IMG/VR virus record: IMGVR_UViG_3300044516_000846
Location: 1 to 53,423 of that record
Length of the DNA: 53,423 nucleotides
Source: a virus
Strand: one strand, 5' to 3'
Of this stretch, positions 24,937-34,811 are shown one piece after another. Numbering within the stretch: the stretch's first letter is position 1; each line of letters starts with the position of its first letter. The notes under the pieces are model-generated. The model did not search any database, had not been told where the DNA came from, and was given only the letters and a program-made list of their open reading frames with translations. A program made the position numbers and the translations under genes.

Positions 24937-26631
24937 TTAGTTAAAGCCTTTTCTTCCAGCTTCGTCTAATTCAATCATTACGAAACGAGTTAAATCTCTA
25001 ACGTGAATATCTGCGATATTGAAAGCCCAGAATTCTTGTCCGATTTGTTTCATAGATGACATTACATCTCCAGCTTTTCTGTAATCGTAACGTCCATTAG
25101 TAGTTCCCCAGTAAGTCATCTCACCTTGTGGTTTTACTAAGTAAATGTTAGCTCCAGAGTTACCACCGTCTACTAAAGTAGCACCTTTTGGTAAAGCTTT
25201 ATTGTTTGAGTACATTTGATCCTCAACATCCCAAATAACCATTGAGTAAGCAGTTGGTGATAAGTTTTCTGGGTGGAATCCACCTGCCAAACGATCAGTA
25301 CCTTCCATCATGTTCAATGATGTATCTTCTTCGATTTCAACACTTCCGATTCCAGGAATGAAAACTTTAGTGAAACGAATTGGCACATACTCCAAGTTGA
25401 ATGGATCATTACCACGAACTGGGTTAGGGATAGTTCTATCTGCTCCTAAGAACGTGTTTAATGCTGCATTTTGAGAGTTAACTTCATCAGAGAAGATCTC
25501 TAAAATGTTTTGGTATGCATATTTACCACATTTGAATTTCAAACGTCTTTCAACATCTTGTTTGAATGGGTTAATACGGAATACATATTCTGCAGCTTCT
25601 TTCAAGTGATCACGAGTGATTCCACCTGGACGACCATACTTAACAAGTTTTCCACGTCTCAATTGGTGCCATAAACCTTCGTTTAATCTAGCAACTCCAT
25701 TTGAATCACGAACTGTAGCAGCACGTTGGAATAACAATTTTTGAGCAGTTAAACGCTCTAATTCTCTCATTGTCAAGAATTCCATTGTAGCTCCAATTTT
25801 TGCATTTTTCATGTCTGGAACTTTCTTACCACCTTTAGTAACTAAGTTAGTCAAGACAGCGTAGTCATTTCCACCGAATTCTGATTGCAATTTGTCTAAA
25901 TAAGCTTTAGATTGAGCATCAGCTCCAGAGAATGATTTAGAGTCAGCCATACCTGTGATGTATGCTTCAACTCCTGATGCAGATCCTAAACGGAATTCAC
26001 ATCTCATTGTTCCTACTGTATCTGGTAAATCAAAGTGAGAGAAGTTAGTACCTCTTTCTCCTAAGATAGCGTGACCAACTTTAAAGTATTGAATACCTTT
26101 TGCCAAGTTAGATGCTAAGAACCAAGTGCTCTTATCGTTATCTGCTAATTTAACTGTGTGTTCAAAACCTTCACCTACAGAAACTACTGGCTCTTCACCT
26201 GAAACGATGATTTGTTGTCCGTAGTATTTATCGTTAGATAATACGTCTCCTGTTGTGAATGCTCTGTTTAATACAATTTTGAAAGTACTACCATCAACAC
26301 CTGGATAAGCTTGGCTAGAAGTATCACGAGTTGTGTAGCATCCTTTGTACTCTTCTACAGCAATATCGTAAGTAAATCCACCGTCCCATCCATTAACTTC
26401 AAGGATAGCTTTGTTTTGTAATAATTCTCTAAGAATACCGTAGCTTCTTACTGCTTGTTTTCCCCATAAGTTCATCAAACCTAAGTGATGTTTATTTGGG
26501 TCTTCTTTGTACCATGAGTAAAGTGAAGGTAAGTCTTGTGCACCACCGATTGAAGAAACTGTTTTCTTATCTGTGAACATTATTACTTGGTCTCCATTTA
26601 CAACGAAAGGAATGTTTTGTTGTGTTACCAT
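24937..26631 (-). CDS. Major capsid protein candidate
   Basis: 564 aa. Placement is the main evidence: it follows terminase, portal and an acidic scaffold-like gene in the order usual for tailed phages. The protein is soluble, of mixed alpha/beta type with few Cys. The middle (KIGATMEFLTMRELERLTAQKLLFQRAATV) is a long helix that could be the HK97-fold spine, and MVIWDVEDQMYSNNK lies near the C-terminus. Codon choice is biased to common codons more than in neighbours, as is usual for abundant proteins. It has a hairpin after its stop. No capsid family name can be given from sight. Confidence 0.75.
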   Translation of the reverse strand: MVTQQNIPFVVNGDQVIMFTDKKTVSSIGGAQDLPSLYSWYKEDPNKHHLGLMNLWGKQAVRSYGILRELLQNKAILEVNGWDGGFTYDIAVEEYKGCYTTRDTSSQAYPGVDGSTFKIVLNRAFTTGDVLSNDKYYGQQIIVSGEEPVVSVGEGFEHTVKLADNDKSTWFLASNLAKGIQYFKVGHAILGERGTNFSHFDLPDTVGTMRCEFRLGSASGVEAYITGMADSKSFSGADAQSKAYLDKLQSEFGGNDYAVLTNLVTKGGKKVPDMKNAKIGATMEFLTMRELERLTAQKLLFQRAATVRDSNGVARLNEGLWHQLRRGKLVKYGRPGGITRDHLKEAAEYVFRINPFKQDVERRLKFKCGKYAYQNILEIFSDEVNSQNAALNTFLGADRTIPNPVRGNDPFNLEYVPIRFTKVFIPGIGSVEIEEDTSLNMMEGTDRLAGGFHPENLSPTAYSMVIWDVEDQMYSNNKALPKGATLVDGGNSGANIYLVKPQGEMTYWGTTNGRYDYRKAGDVMSSMKQIGQEFWAFNIADIHVRDLTRFVMIELDEAGRKGFN

Positions 26632-26662
26632 TTTTTAATTTAATTTAATTTATTGTTTATTT

Positions 26663-27814
26663 TTAATCGAAATTCAATGATTCAAGAGGTGAGATAATTG
26701 GGCTCTCCTCTTTCTTAACTCTAGAAACTTTTGTAGTGTCTTGTACAATTTTAACTTTCTTCAAGTTATCTAGTTGTACATTTTTCTTAGTTTCAGAAGT
26801 TACCTTTTTAATATAAGTTTCTTTATCAAGCATAAACTGTATAAGCTCTCTAGCTTTCTTAGGATCGTTCATCCACTCTTCATAGATATTATCAATTTCA
26901 AAAGCTCCGTTCTCGTCTTTCTTTGTTGCTACATCTACAAACTTTCTAGTTAAAGTATCAGATAAACCCTCTTCTTTGAACTCAGAGGCTAATCCTTTTC
27001 TATACTGCTTGATTCTTTCTTCTTCTTGTTTTTGACTCTCTATAAGTTCTTTTTCTTTATTCTCTAAGCCTTTATAGAATTGTTGTCTTTGGTAGTCAAC
27101 TATCTTCTGTGCTTTTACGTCTAGAGTTAAGTCTTTTTTAGATGCGTCTACTAAAGCTTTTGCTTCAGAGTTACTATGGCCCATTACCTGAGTGTAGTAC
27201 CAAGCTAATACATCTGTATTGTGTGTGTCATTATCACCATCATACCCTTGGAAAGGTTCCTTAAGAGAGTCTGGGTTTTCAAACAAAGCTTTTGCTAAAT
27301 CTAAGTCTCCAGATTTTACGATGTTTATTAGTCGTTTTTTTACTTCGTCTAATCCATCTACTTCTACATACTTAGTTTTAAACTCTTCTTCTTTTTGTTC
27401 TTTTAAAGCTTTTTCAATACTTTTAAAAGTTTCTTTATCAATTGTATCTAGTTGAGAAAGTAATTTCTCTTCTCCGTCTTCTGTCTCAATTAATAAGTCT
27501 TCCCATTCTCCAGAGTCTAGTCTGTCTTTAATGATGTCGTAATATACTGCATCATTATTATTAAAGACTACTTCCTCTTTTTTAGGCTCTTTAGTTTCCT
27601 TAACTTCCTTGGCAGGCTCTTCAGATTTATCGTCTTCTTCGCCTTTTGCTGTATCATCTAAATCTAGATCATCAATTGCACCTTCATCCGTTTCATCTGA
27701 TAAGTCAATATCAATTTCTTCTTTTGGTGGTGTCCCTCCATCTTCTAATGAAAAGTCGTTGAATTCTAATAATTGTTCAAATGACAGCTCTTGTTGGTTT
27801 TGTTCTGTTTTCAT
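26663..27814 (-). CDS. Scaffold-like acidic coiled-coil protein
   Basis: 383 aa, very charged. Residues about 20-85 are highly acidic (EIDIDLSDETDEGAIDDLDLDD, GEEDDKSEEP), then long helices with heptads (KALKEQKEEEF, EKELIESQKQEEERIKQY). No enzyme motif. Located between portal and capsid genes, the normal place of a scaffold. A C-terminal segment KVKIVQDTTKVSRVKKEES is basic, like capsid-binding tails of scaffold proteins. There is no separate protease gene visible. Confidence 0.65.
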   Translation of the reverse strand: MKTEQNQQELSFEQLLEFNDFSLEDGGTPPKEEIDIDLSDETDEGAIDDLDLDDTAKGEEDDKSEEPAKEVKETKEPKKEEVVFNNNDAVYYDIIKDRLDSGEWEDLLIETEDGEEKLLSQLDTIDKETFKSIEKALKEQKEEEFKTKYVEVDGLDEVKKRLINIVKSGDLDLAKALFENPDSLKEPFQGYDGDNDTHNTDVLAWYYTQVMGHSNSEAKALVDASKKDLTLDVKAQKIVDYQRQQFYKGLENKEKELIESQKQEEERIKQYRKGLASEFKEEGLSDTLTRKFVDVATKKDENGAFEIDNIYEEWMNDPKKARELIQFMLDKETYIKKVTSETKKNVQLDNLKKVKIVQDTTKVSRVKKEESPIISPLESLNFD

Positions 27815-27821
27815 TTCTTGT

Positions 27822-27853
27822 GCAAAATTAGTGGTTTTTTTTGTAACTGCAAA
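27822..27853 (-). promoter_or_regulatory. Bacteroidota-type promoter for scaffold/capsid genes
   Basis: On the minus strand TTTG (27850-27853) is followed after 19 bases by TAATTTTGC (27822-27830). A second GCAAAATTA copy at 27849-27857 overlaps the -33 box and could be a further promoter element or operator repeat. Confidence 0.65.
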
Positions 27854-27918
27854 ATTAGTTAAAATTTGCTTTTGGTATTATTCTGTTGTTAAATTATATT
27901 TAATTAGTTAAACAATCT

Positions 27919-30699
27919 TTAATTTTTGTTTATCTCTGCTATATATCTATCGTTCATTATAGCTCTATCCTTTTGTTCAATTTGCTTAAGTTTTATCTCT
28001 AAGTCCTTGCTCATTGCTGCTGCCTTATCAGATACTTGTTGTTCTTGTAGTTGAAGCTTTTTGTTTCCGCTTTCTATATCGCTACTAGTCTTAAGCTCCT
28101 TCAATGCCATATCTGCTTGTGCACTAATATTCTTGAATGATTGTGCATCTGCTTGTTTATCTGCTGCTCTACCTTGTGCTTGTATTTCTTCTTGTAAGAT
28201 TCTAGCTTCTCTATCTCTTTGATTTTGATCAGCCTGCCAAGCTCTGTCTGCATTCTTCTCTGCAGAAGCTCCTTGTATTTGTTTGTCAGCAAGTTCTTGT
28301 TCGTGAGCTCTTTGTGCTTCAACTTCTTTTTGCTTCTCAACTCTTCCTCTCTTACCTATGTCAACAAGCTCAACTATTGTATCTGCTGAGAATAACTGTG
28401 CATAGTCAAGTAAATCACTTCCTAGAGTATTCATGTTTAACAATGCTTGTTTCATTGTCTCTAACTCTCTACGTTTCTTAGGATCATTTACTGGGAATAC
28501 TCCAATTCTTCTTAGTGGGAAATCTGGGTCCGATAAGTGCATAAATATTTTATCACCATCAGAATTTGAGAATACAAAGTCTACATCCAAATATTCTTTT
28601 TGGCAATACTGTGCTATTGATAAGTGCAGTTCCATTGCTTTTCTCCTTGCAACTGACATCGTATTAAATATGTCTGCTGTCTGCATGTATGAAGCCTCAG
28701 TTCCTTGTTTTACACCGGTTGCTGTTTCGTATACACTTGGTTGTCCAAGTCTTTGCGGTGTAATACCTATTTGCTCTAGGGCTTTTCTTTGGTAGTACTC
28801 TGAAAGCTGTATTCTACTATTGATCTGTTTGTCAAAGGATATATCCTGGGTCATAAATGTATTCATTTGCCCATTTGCCCCTGCCATGTTTTGTTTTGTT
28901 GTATCTAATGGTACAAGTCCAACATCCTTAGCTAAGTCTCTTAATTTACCTAATGACTCCTCTATTGTACCATGATCTTTATATTCAGATGGTAAGAAGT
29001 TAATATCAAATAAGAAGAACATACCTATCTCTTTCTCTAACAAGTTAAAGATTTGGTTAAGACATATGTTATACCCTATTTGGTAAGGTCTAAGTTTTTG
29101 TGCTACAGAAGATGCTATAACTCCACCAACAGGTATTTTTACATCAAAGATGTTTGACTCACCTCTTATTTGATAAGGTAGTGGTTCTACTCCTAAGTAT
29201 AAATTCTCTGTTAAATACGAATTACCGGCATTGATTTTAGTACCTTGCCAAATTTCTGGTACCCAAAATTCATACATACAGTTAGGCTCTAGATCTCTTT
29301 GTATATCTTTTAGAGCCTTTGTTGTTATTTTTTTAATGTTGTTGTCTGTAACAAAATCTTGTAAGATATCGTCTGTTACAATAGTTGTATCCTCATAACC
29401 ACTCTCTGTAGTGTAGTTTATGAACCACATTCTTTTCCAGCTTCTCCAATATGCTTCTGTAACCTGTAATAAATCTTTTCTTACATTTATATCATCTCTT
29501 TGGATTCTACTGTAATTAAAGCCTAGGTTTGTGTTGTTATTTTGGAATGGGCTAAGCCAGTTTGGTATTCTTTGTTGTCCGTCTGGTGTATCTACAAGTA
29601 CTTCACCCATTGGTATATCCAATGCATCTTGTATTTGTAACCCCATGTCGTAGTTGTAATAGTTGTGGAATGGTATTGTTTGGACTTGACCAAACATACC
29701 ATTGTTCATTGCATTTTTCCAAGAACTTACTTGTGAATCTGCATTTCCTCCATCTGTTTCTGCATAGTTTGTGTTAAGCCTTTTTATTTCACTTGGTGTT
29801 AATAAGTGAGAATACCTTTTGATAATATCAGAAGGTGATATATAAAAAACTCTACCTACATACTCACAGTCTTGTGGGTTTTCTGCAGTTACGTCTTGTG
29901 AGAAAAATGTTTCTAACGGTGACCATCTCTCTGGTTTATAGAAATCATAGCCTATGTAATAGTTTCTGAAAAATCTACCTGTTACTAGGAAATCTTCCAT
30001 CTCTTGCTTATCAAGCTTGTCCATGTAGAATCTTTCTTGATCCTTTTCAATAACATGCTCTGCCCACTCAGCTGCTTTTGTTTTCCAATCTTTCATTTCC
30101 TTCTCAATCTGAGCAGGGGTGATTATCTTGGCTTTTTCTGCCTCAAGCATCTGCATATACTGCTGCTGCTCTTCTTCGCTACTGAAATTTTGTTTATTAG
30201 GGTCTATGCCCATTTTAGCAAGCTCTATTTCTAGCTCTTTCTTAAATGTCTCTAATGCATACTCTCTTACTCTACCTGTTCTTTCTCTAAGGTACTCATT
30301 TTGAGATATGTCATCTATTGTATCTACTTTGAAGTCGTCTTTTTGCTCTAGCCACTCTCCTACTAACTGTCTTGTTATAATACCTATGAAGTCGTAGTGC
30401 TTAACAAATGTAGGTATTCCTACACTGTCTCCTAGATCTCTTACTCTATTTAATACTTGGTTATCAGTCTCGTAGTCTGAGTACGCAAGTCTCCCTTCGA
30501 GCATCTTATAAAGATCTCTAAATTTAACATTCTCGCCTAATTGAGATACCCCTATTGATTCAAGGGCATCCATATTTTTTTTCTTCCATGCAAGCTTTTC
30601 TTTCTTTGCGTCAGAAATTGTTTGCGTTGGAATTGAGTGAGTTGAGGAAACTGATGTTCCAACCCCATTATAAAAAGAGTGTAAGTTATGACTATCCAT
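27919..30699 (-). CDS. Portal protein
   Basis: 926 aa. The order after terminase, the size and the composition fit portal proteins of large Bacteroidota phages. Residues 1-750 hold the mixed core, including a segment with KQNMAGANGQMNTFMTQDISFDKQ and the TPQRLGQPSVYETATGVKQGT loop, typical of portals (PQRLGQP..ETATGV motif of this group). The last 160 residues form a Gln/Lys/Glu-rich coiled coil (EAQRAHEQELADKQIQ, KKLQLQEQQVSDKAA), like portal tail barrels. It would sit as a 12-mer at a capsid vertex. Preceded by its own promoter. Confidence 0.85.
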   Translation of the reverse strand: MDSHNLHSFYNGVGTSVSSTHSIPTQTISDAKKEKLAWKKKNMDALESIGVSQLGENVKFRDLYKMLEGRLAYSDYETDNQVLNRVRDLGDSVGIPTFVKHYDFIGIITRQLVGEWLEQKDDFKVDTIDDISQNEYLRERTGRVREYALETFKKELEIELAKMGIDPNKQNFSSEEEQQQYMQMLEAEKAKIITPAQIEKEMKDWKTKAAEWAEHVIEKDQERFYMDKLDKQEMEDFLVTGRFFRNYYIGYDFYKPERWSPLETFFSQDVTAENPQDCEYVGRVFYISPSDIIKRYSHLLTPSEIKRLNTNYAETDGGNADSQVSSWKNAMNNGMFGQVQTIPFHNYYNYDMGLQIQDALDIPMGEVLVDTPDGQQRIPNWLSPFQNNNTNLGFNYSRIQRDDINVRKDLLQVTEAYWRSWKRMWFINYTTESGYEDTTIVTDDILQDFVTDNNIKKITTKALKDIQRDLEPNCMYEFWVPEIWQGTKINAGNSYLTENLYLGVEPLPYQIRGESNIFDVKIPVGGVIASSVAQKLRPYQIGYNICLNQIFNLLEKEIGMFFLFDINFLPSEYKDHGTIEESLGKLRDLAKDVGLVPLDTTKQNMAGANGQMNTFMTQDISFDKQINSRIQLSEYYQRKALEQIGITPQRLGQPSVYETATGVKQGTEASYMQTADIFNTMSVARRKAMELHLSIAQYCQKEYLDVDFVFSNSDGDKIFMHLSDPDFPLRRIGVFPVNDPKKRRELETMKQALLNMNTLGSDLLDYAQLFSADTIVELVDIGKRGRVEKQKEVEAQRAHEQELADKQIQGASAEKNADRAWQADQNQRDREARILQEEIQAQGRAADKQADAQSFKNISAQADMALKELKTSSDIESGNKKLQLQEQQVSDKAAAMSKDLEIKLKQIEQKDRAIMNDRYIAEINKN

Positions 30700-30715
30700 T
30701 ATATATTTTTAAATG

Positions 30716-30747
30716 GCAAAATTAGTTAAAATTTTTGAGAACACAAA
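30716..30747 (-). promoter_or_regulatory. Bacteroidota-type promoter for portal gene
   Basis: On the minus strand TTTG (30744-30747), 19-base gap, then TAATTTTGC (30716-30724), lying in the 60-base gap between terminase and portal genes. Confidence 0.7.
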
Positions 30748-30759
30748 ATTAGTTAAATA

Positions 30760-33525
30760 TTAGTAAAACTTTTTTGTCCTACTTGAAGATCCATATAACC
30801 TTTCCGCAAGGCTTCTTTCTGGTTTTCTTACATTAGTTTCTTCTCTGTTCTGTTTTTTATTACTTATCGTTGGTAACATGTAGTTATTAAATAAGTAGAA
30901 CTCATATCCAAGGCATGACATAAAGGATGTTATCCTATCCACGTTATTATCCTTTTTATAAGATATAATCTCATCAAGAAGCCCTATATCATTCACCATT
31001 TGTACTCCTAGTATAGTTTTCTCTTGGCCCTCTTCATCTTGTATAACAAACTCTTGTCTGAGATAGTTTTTTACTAGCCCTAACAGAAACTTTTTATTTT
31101 CTGGGCTTGGGTTCCATCCATATCTTCTTCTTCCATTTGAGCCCTGTGTCATGTCTGATTTAAAGTCCATAGATTCTACTAACCAAAGATCTGTTGCTCT
31201 TTTTCTATCAAGGTATTCCTTAAATCCCATATCGGCATTCTCCATAAATGTTCTTGCATTATACGCTTGCATCAATAAGAATATCTGTCTGTAAAGTTTA
31301 TTATGTGGATCCGGTCTAGAAGCTACTGATGCCACTATTCTACCACACCACTTATCCATGCCTATGTTTACCTTGTAGATATGGAAAGATCCTACAGAGT
31401 CTGTCCCTGATTCTTCTTGCTTATAATCATCAAATCCCCCCACATACAAGTAGGCTACTGGTTTAGTTGTAGGTAACTCTTCATATAGAACAACTGGTGC
31501 ATCTACAAAACCTCCACTATGTGGGTATTCTGCTAGATCTTTATTATTCATTTCATAGAAAATCCTACCTGCACCATCTTGCATAAGGGTAACCTTTTTA
31601 CCACACTCCCCTGATTCTAGCAAATAGTCTTTGTGTCTTTTTGCTTCTAATGCAGGGAATGGGTTTTCTTCAGATGACATAAAACAATCTTCTGGATCCA
31701 AAGGGTACTGAACTCTTCTTTGTTGCTCTAATAGCTGTCCTTTTGATCCACCAACTGACTTAGAATCCTCTAAAGATTTTTTTAGCATCTTTGTGTTGTT
31801 CTCCCAGTTTGTTGTATGTATCATTATTTTATCAAGCTCGTCTGAATCATCTACTCCTAAGAATCTTGAAAATGCTTGCTCCTTTTTTATAAAGCCGTCT
31901 TCGTATGCCATCTGTCCTGGGAAAAATGTTGCAAACTTTCTTCTTTTCCAACTTATGTACTCTGGGTCTATTTTATTTTCTAATAGGTCCCAATCCATAG
32001 GTAGTAAATCATATGCTTCAGGGTTTGATAATACATCCACAGCATCTTTTGATAAATCAGCCTCTCCACCAGTTCCTGCCAATACTGTCACACACTTAAA
32101 TCCGTAAGGTGTCTTAAATGATGGTAGTGCTGCTAGGTAAGGTTTTAAGAAGGCGTACTTACCTATCTCATCATAAATAGATACTGATGGTGCTAGACCT
32201 GCCGTCTTTTGTGTTTTTGATTTGGCACCAGACTCTAAGTTTTGTACAATTAGTGTAGAAAAAACAATAGGGTTTGAGGCATCCTCTTTAATACCAAAGG
32301 TTGTTTCACCGTTGTCCCACTCTTGTTTAAGGATGTCAATACTTAATGGCTTATCAATATAAGTCATTGAAGTTTTAATCTTGCTTGTTAGTGCATTAAT
32401 ATCCGAAGAGCTACCCCCAATAATTGAACCGTATGAGTTAAACTTAGTAATTGTTCTCCAATGTGCTAGGGATGCTAAGATTACAGACTTCCCAAAACGT
32501 CTAGTACCATACATAAGCAATGCTTTAGAATAGTAATTTTCATTTTCCGGATTAATTGCTGCTTTTAAATTCTCTGCAAAGAACCACTCATTATCCCTAA
32601 GATCAGGCTGTATGTTTGGCTCTGATCCATTTGGTTGAGGTATAGGTGTTCTAAAGAAATTTAAGTGAAAGTATAACCAAGGATGCATAAAGTATCCTCC
32701 TATAGTCACACCATAAGTTATCTTATTTATCTCCTCTGACCAGAATTGTAAAACAACTGGGTCCTGATCAAAAAAGTGCTTTTTAGCATTCCACTTTGGT
32801 ACATCCTTAGGGTTCATATTAATAAACATCTCTTTTGATGTTCTTATATGCCAATCTACTGGTACTCTTTCTATTGCCTCTTTCGCATCTTCTCTTAGTA
32901 ACATAAGAGGCTCTCTCATTAATAGAGATGCCTTCTCATCCTTGAAGAATTTTATTACCGTGTTGTCTACTTCATTTTTTATATTTAACTTTGCTAGTTT
33001 CTCTTGTATTTTTATTTTTTCATTAAATACTGTATCCTGAAAAACTATCTCATTTGTTTTATAATCTATTTCCATCTCTGTTTCAACCTCTTGTGTAAGT
33101 ACATCCATGTTGTACTTCAAGTAATCATCACATTTATCTAGATGGAGATTTATTATCTCTACAGTCTCGTCTATAAAGTCTTGTGTCTTTTTTAAGCCTC
33201 TATCACTATCTGCCTCTGATATAAACACAGAAAGCCTACCAAGTATTGACGTGGTAAGCTCATTTTCCTGTTTAAATAAAGACTCTTTAGTTTTTTTAGT
33301 ATGCTCAGATAAATCTTTAACTCTTTTTTCAACATCTTTTAGCTTCTTGTCAGTTCCTGACGTATCACTATCTTGAGATTGTAGACTTAATATTTCCTGA
33401 GAAAACTCTGTCATTCTTTCTTCATACTTAGATGTATCATTCCAAGTATTTGATTCGATAACTTTCCTATTTCTCCTAAAGTATTCTTTATGGTTTTTTA
33501 TAAAATTATCAATGTATTCAGACAT
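30760..33525 (-). CDS. terL: Terminase large subunit
   Basis: 921 aa. The ATPase Walker A loop is GTRRFGKS at residues 340-347, the Walker B strand VSIYDE lies at 448-453, and the RNase H-type nuclease half begins at YLYVGGFDDY (residues 693-701) with an acidic pair at 699-700; more acidic residues occur at MENADMGF. The first about 220 residues are a helical coiled-coil extension, longer than in most terminases (usual total 450-700 aa). Packages DNA into the prohead through the portal. Stop of the 146-aa gene and start of terL overlap by one base. Confidence 0.95.
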   Translation of the reverse strand: MSEYIDNFIKNHKEYFRRNRKVIESNTWNDTSKYEERMTEFSQEILSLQSQDSDTSGTDKKLKDVEKRVKDLSEHTKKTKESLFKQENELTTSILGRLSVFISEADSDRGLKKTQDFIDETVEIINLHLDKCDDYLKYNMDVLTQEVETEMEIDYKTNEIVFQDTVFNEKIKIQEKLAKLNIKNEVDNTVIKFFKDEKASLLMREPLMLLREDAKEAIERVPVDWHIRTSKEMFINMNPKDVPKWNAKKHFFDQDPVVLQFWSEEINKITYGVTIGGYFMHPWLYFHLNFFRTPIPQPNGSEPNIQPDLRDNEWFFAENLKAAINPENENYYSKALLMYGTRRFGKSVILASLAHWRTITKFNSYGSIIGGSSSDINALTSKIKTSMTYIDKPLSIDILKQEWDNGETTFGIKEDASNPIVFSTLIVQNLESGAKSKTQKTAGLAPSVSIYDEIGKYAFLKPYLAALPSFKTPYGFKCVTVLAGTGGEADLSKDAVDVLSNPEAYDLLPMDWDLLENKIDPEYISWKRRKFATFFPGQMAYEDGFIKKEQAFSRFLGVDDSDELDKIMIHTTNWENNTKMLKKSLEDSKSVGGSKGQLLEQQRRVQYPLDPEDCFMSSEENPFPALEAKRHKDYLLESGECGKKVTLMQDGAGRIFYEMNNKDLAEYPHSGGFVDAPVVLYEELPTTKPVAYLYVGGFDDYKQEESGTDSVGSFHIYKVNIGMDKWCGRIVASVASRPDPHNKLYRQIFLLMQAYNARTFMENADMGFKEYLDRKRATDLWLVESMDFKSDMTQGSNGRRRYGWNPSPENKKFLLGLVKNYLRQEFVIQDEEGQEKTILGVQMVNDIGLLDEIISYKKDNNVDRITSFMSCLGYEFYLFNNYMLPTISNKKQNREETNVRKPERSLAERLYGSSSRTKKFY

Positions 33526-33965
33526 TACGCTTCTTTTGTTTTAGCAAGTAAATCTTTGAAGAAATCACTTTCTAAAAACTTAGTTCGTTCCTCCTCTAGT
33601 AATCCGCTTTCGGTTTCTACTAAAGCTCCTTTTTCAACTACAAACACTCTTTTTGGTGCCCAGGTTTTCATATCTAAGTAAAACTTTAACACCTCTTCTG
33701 GTAAAGCATCGTTTGAAAACTCATTATAAAGTTCTACTGCATTTACAAGTTTTAAAAATAATATTTGTAAGTCCTTGTTATATAGTATAGTATCTACGTA
33801 AACATGTACTAATACATCTTGCAGTTCTTCTACTTTTTTACCTTGGATAACTTCTTTTAGATTTGCTTTGTTATTTGTAAGCTCCTCGTTTTTCTTTTTA
33901 ACCACGCTTTCAAACTCCTTATATTCTGAATACAAAGAGATTACTTTACTTTTTATTGCTTCCAT
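33525..33965 (-). CDS. Unknown small protein upstream of terminase
   Basis: 146 aa, helical, with a charged N-terminal coiled coil (KEFESVVKKKNEELTNNKANLKEV). No family recognised. It overlaps the terminase start by one base and could be a terminase small-subunit substitute, but nothing in the sequence proves DNA binding. Confidence 0.5.
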   Translation of the reverse strand: MEAIKSKVISLYSEYKEFESVVKKKNEELTNNKANLKEVIQGKKVEELQDVLVHVYVDTILYNKDLQILFLKLVNAVELYNEFSNDALPEEVLKFYLDMKTWAPKRVFVVEKGALVETESGLLEEERTKFLESDFFKDLLAKTKEA

Positions 33966-33966
33966 G

Positions 33967-34164
33967 TTATTGTATTTCTTTTTCTTCTTGTCTTGTTTTT
34001 TCTATTGCTGAAAATATGTCCTCATCTGTTAAGAGCATAATATCAGATATCTTTTTTGCAGAAGTCAGTCTTATTGCACTGTACAATAACTCTCCTAAAG
34101 TGTACTCTGGAAATTCTTTTGCAAACTCTTGTAATTCTCTTACTGCGTTATTTTTAAAATTCAT
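33967..34164 (-). CDS. Unknown 65-aa helical protein
   Basis: Small helical protein (MNFKNNAVRELQEFAKEFP) with one base between its stop and the 146-aa gene and a TAATG overlap with the 106-aa gene upstream. The coupling supports it as a real gene. No function seen. Confidence 0.55.
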   Translation of the reverse strand: MNFKNNAVRELQEFAKEFPEYTLGELLYSAIRLTSAKKISDIMLLTDEDIFSAIEKTRQEEKEIQ

Positions 34165-34484
34165 TATTTTTGTGTTATGTTACCTTTAAGGTTAAAAATT
34201 ATTGTTTTCTGTTCGCCTGTACTATCAGTGCATCTTTCTGTAACTCTTTGGTTTATTGTACCTAGTTTGTTATTATCATATGATATCCTTAACTGTATTG
34301 ATCCAGGTCTTATCTCAACTATTGGTTGTGTACATCCGCATGACTTTGATACTGATAAGTGCTCTACACCTAAGATGTCAATTGTAACATTTGTATCACT
34401 TCCTTGCTCTATAGTACCATAGTCTATTAAATACTCTTGGTTTTTTACTACCTCTTTTAATTGGTTTGTTCCTTTTATTTCCAT
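34164..34484 (-). CDS. DUF1573-like beta-sandwich protein
   Basis: 106 aa. The segment HLSVSKSCGCTQPIVEIRPGSIQLRISYDNNKLGTINQRVTE matches the DUF1573 pattern of Bacteroidota proteins ('..CGCT.p......i.pg....i.v.yd...g...k.v.v'). These are Ig-like (MSP/ASPM-type) domains, usually exported, but no signal peptide is present here, so a cytoplasmic or virion role is more likely. The Cys-Gly-Cys may bind metal or form a disulfide. Confidence 0.7.
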   Translation of the reverse strand: MEIKGTNQLKEVVKNQEYLIDYGTIEQGSDTNVTIDILGVEHLSVSKSCGCTQPIVEIRPGSIQLRISYDNNKLGTINQRVTERCTDSTGEQKTIIFNLKGNITQK

Positions 34485-34493
34485 TTTGTTCTA

Positions 34494-34811
34494 TTATAAA
34501 TTATTCCATTTATCTTTTGGGCACATATTCTCAGGGTCTTCTTGAGAACTTTTAAAAATCAAATTGCATGTACAAACTGTACATATTGCATCATCTGTTA
34601 CCTTAACTCGCATAATAAAATTAAGTATCTTATTAACTCTGTACATCAATAATGTTTTTATTGAGTGATTTTTATCATTATCAGAATTAAATGGGCACTT
34701 CCTGCAAACCTCAAGTCTTTTTATTTGCAAGTCAGTTAACTCTGAAGAGTGCTCTAACCTACTTTTTATAGCTAAGTATGGTATTTTAAATATACTTCTC
34801 ATGGTCTTCAT
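34494..34811 (-). CDS. Zinc-ribbon-like small protein
   Basis: 105 aa with Cys pairs CRKCPFN near residue 36, CTVCTCNLIF near residue 78, and a final CPKDKW. The order 'C-x2-C ... C-x2-C-x-C ... C-P-x-x-x-W' fits a small family of phage Cys-rich proteins seen in Bacteroides and other phages, probably zinc binding. The 3' end of the upstream 154-aa gene overlaps its start by 26 bases. DNA or protein interaction is likely, but not proven. Confidence 0.6.
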   Translation of the reverse strand: MKTMRSIFKIPYLAIKSRLEHSSELTDLQIKRLEVCRKCPFNSDNDKNHSIKTLLMYRVNKILNFIMRVKVTDDAICTVCTCNLIFKSSQEDPENMCPKDKWNNL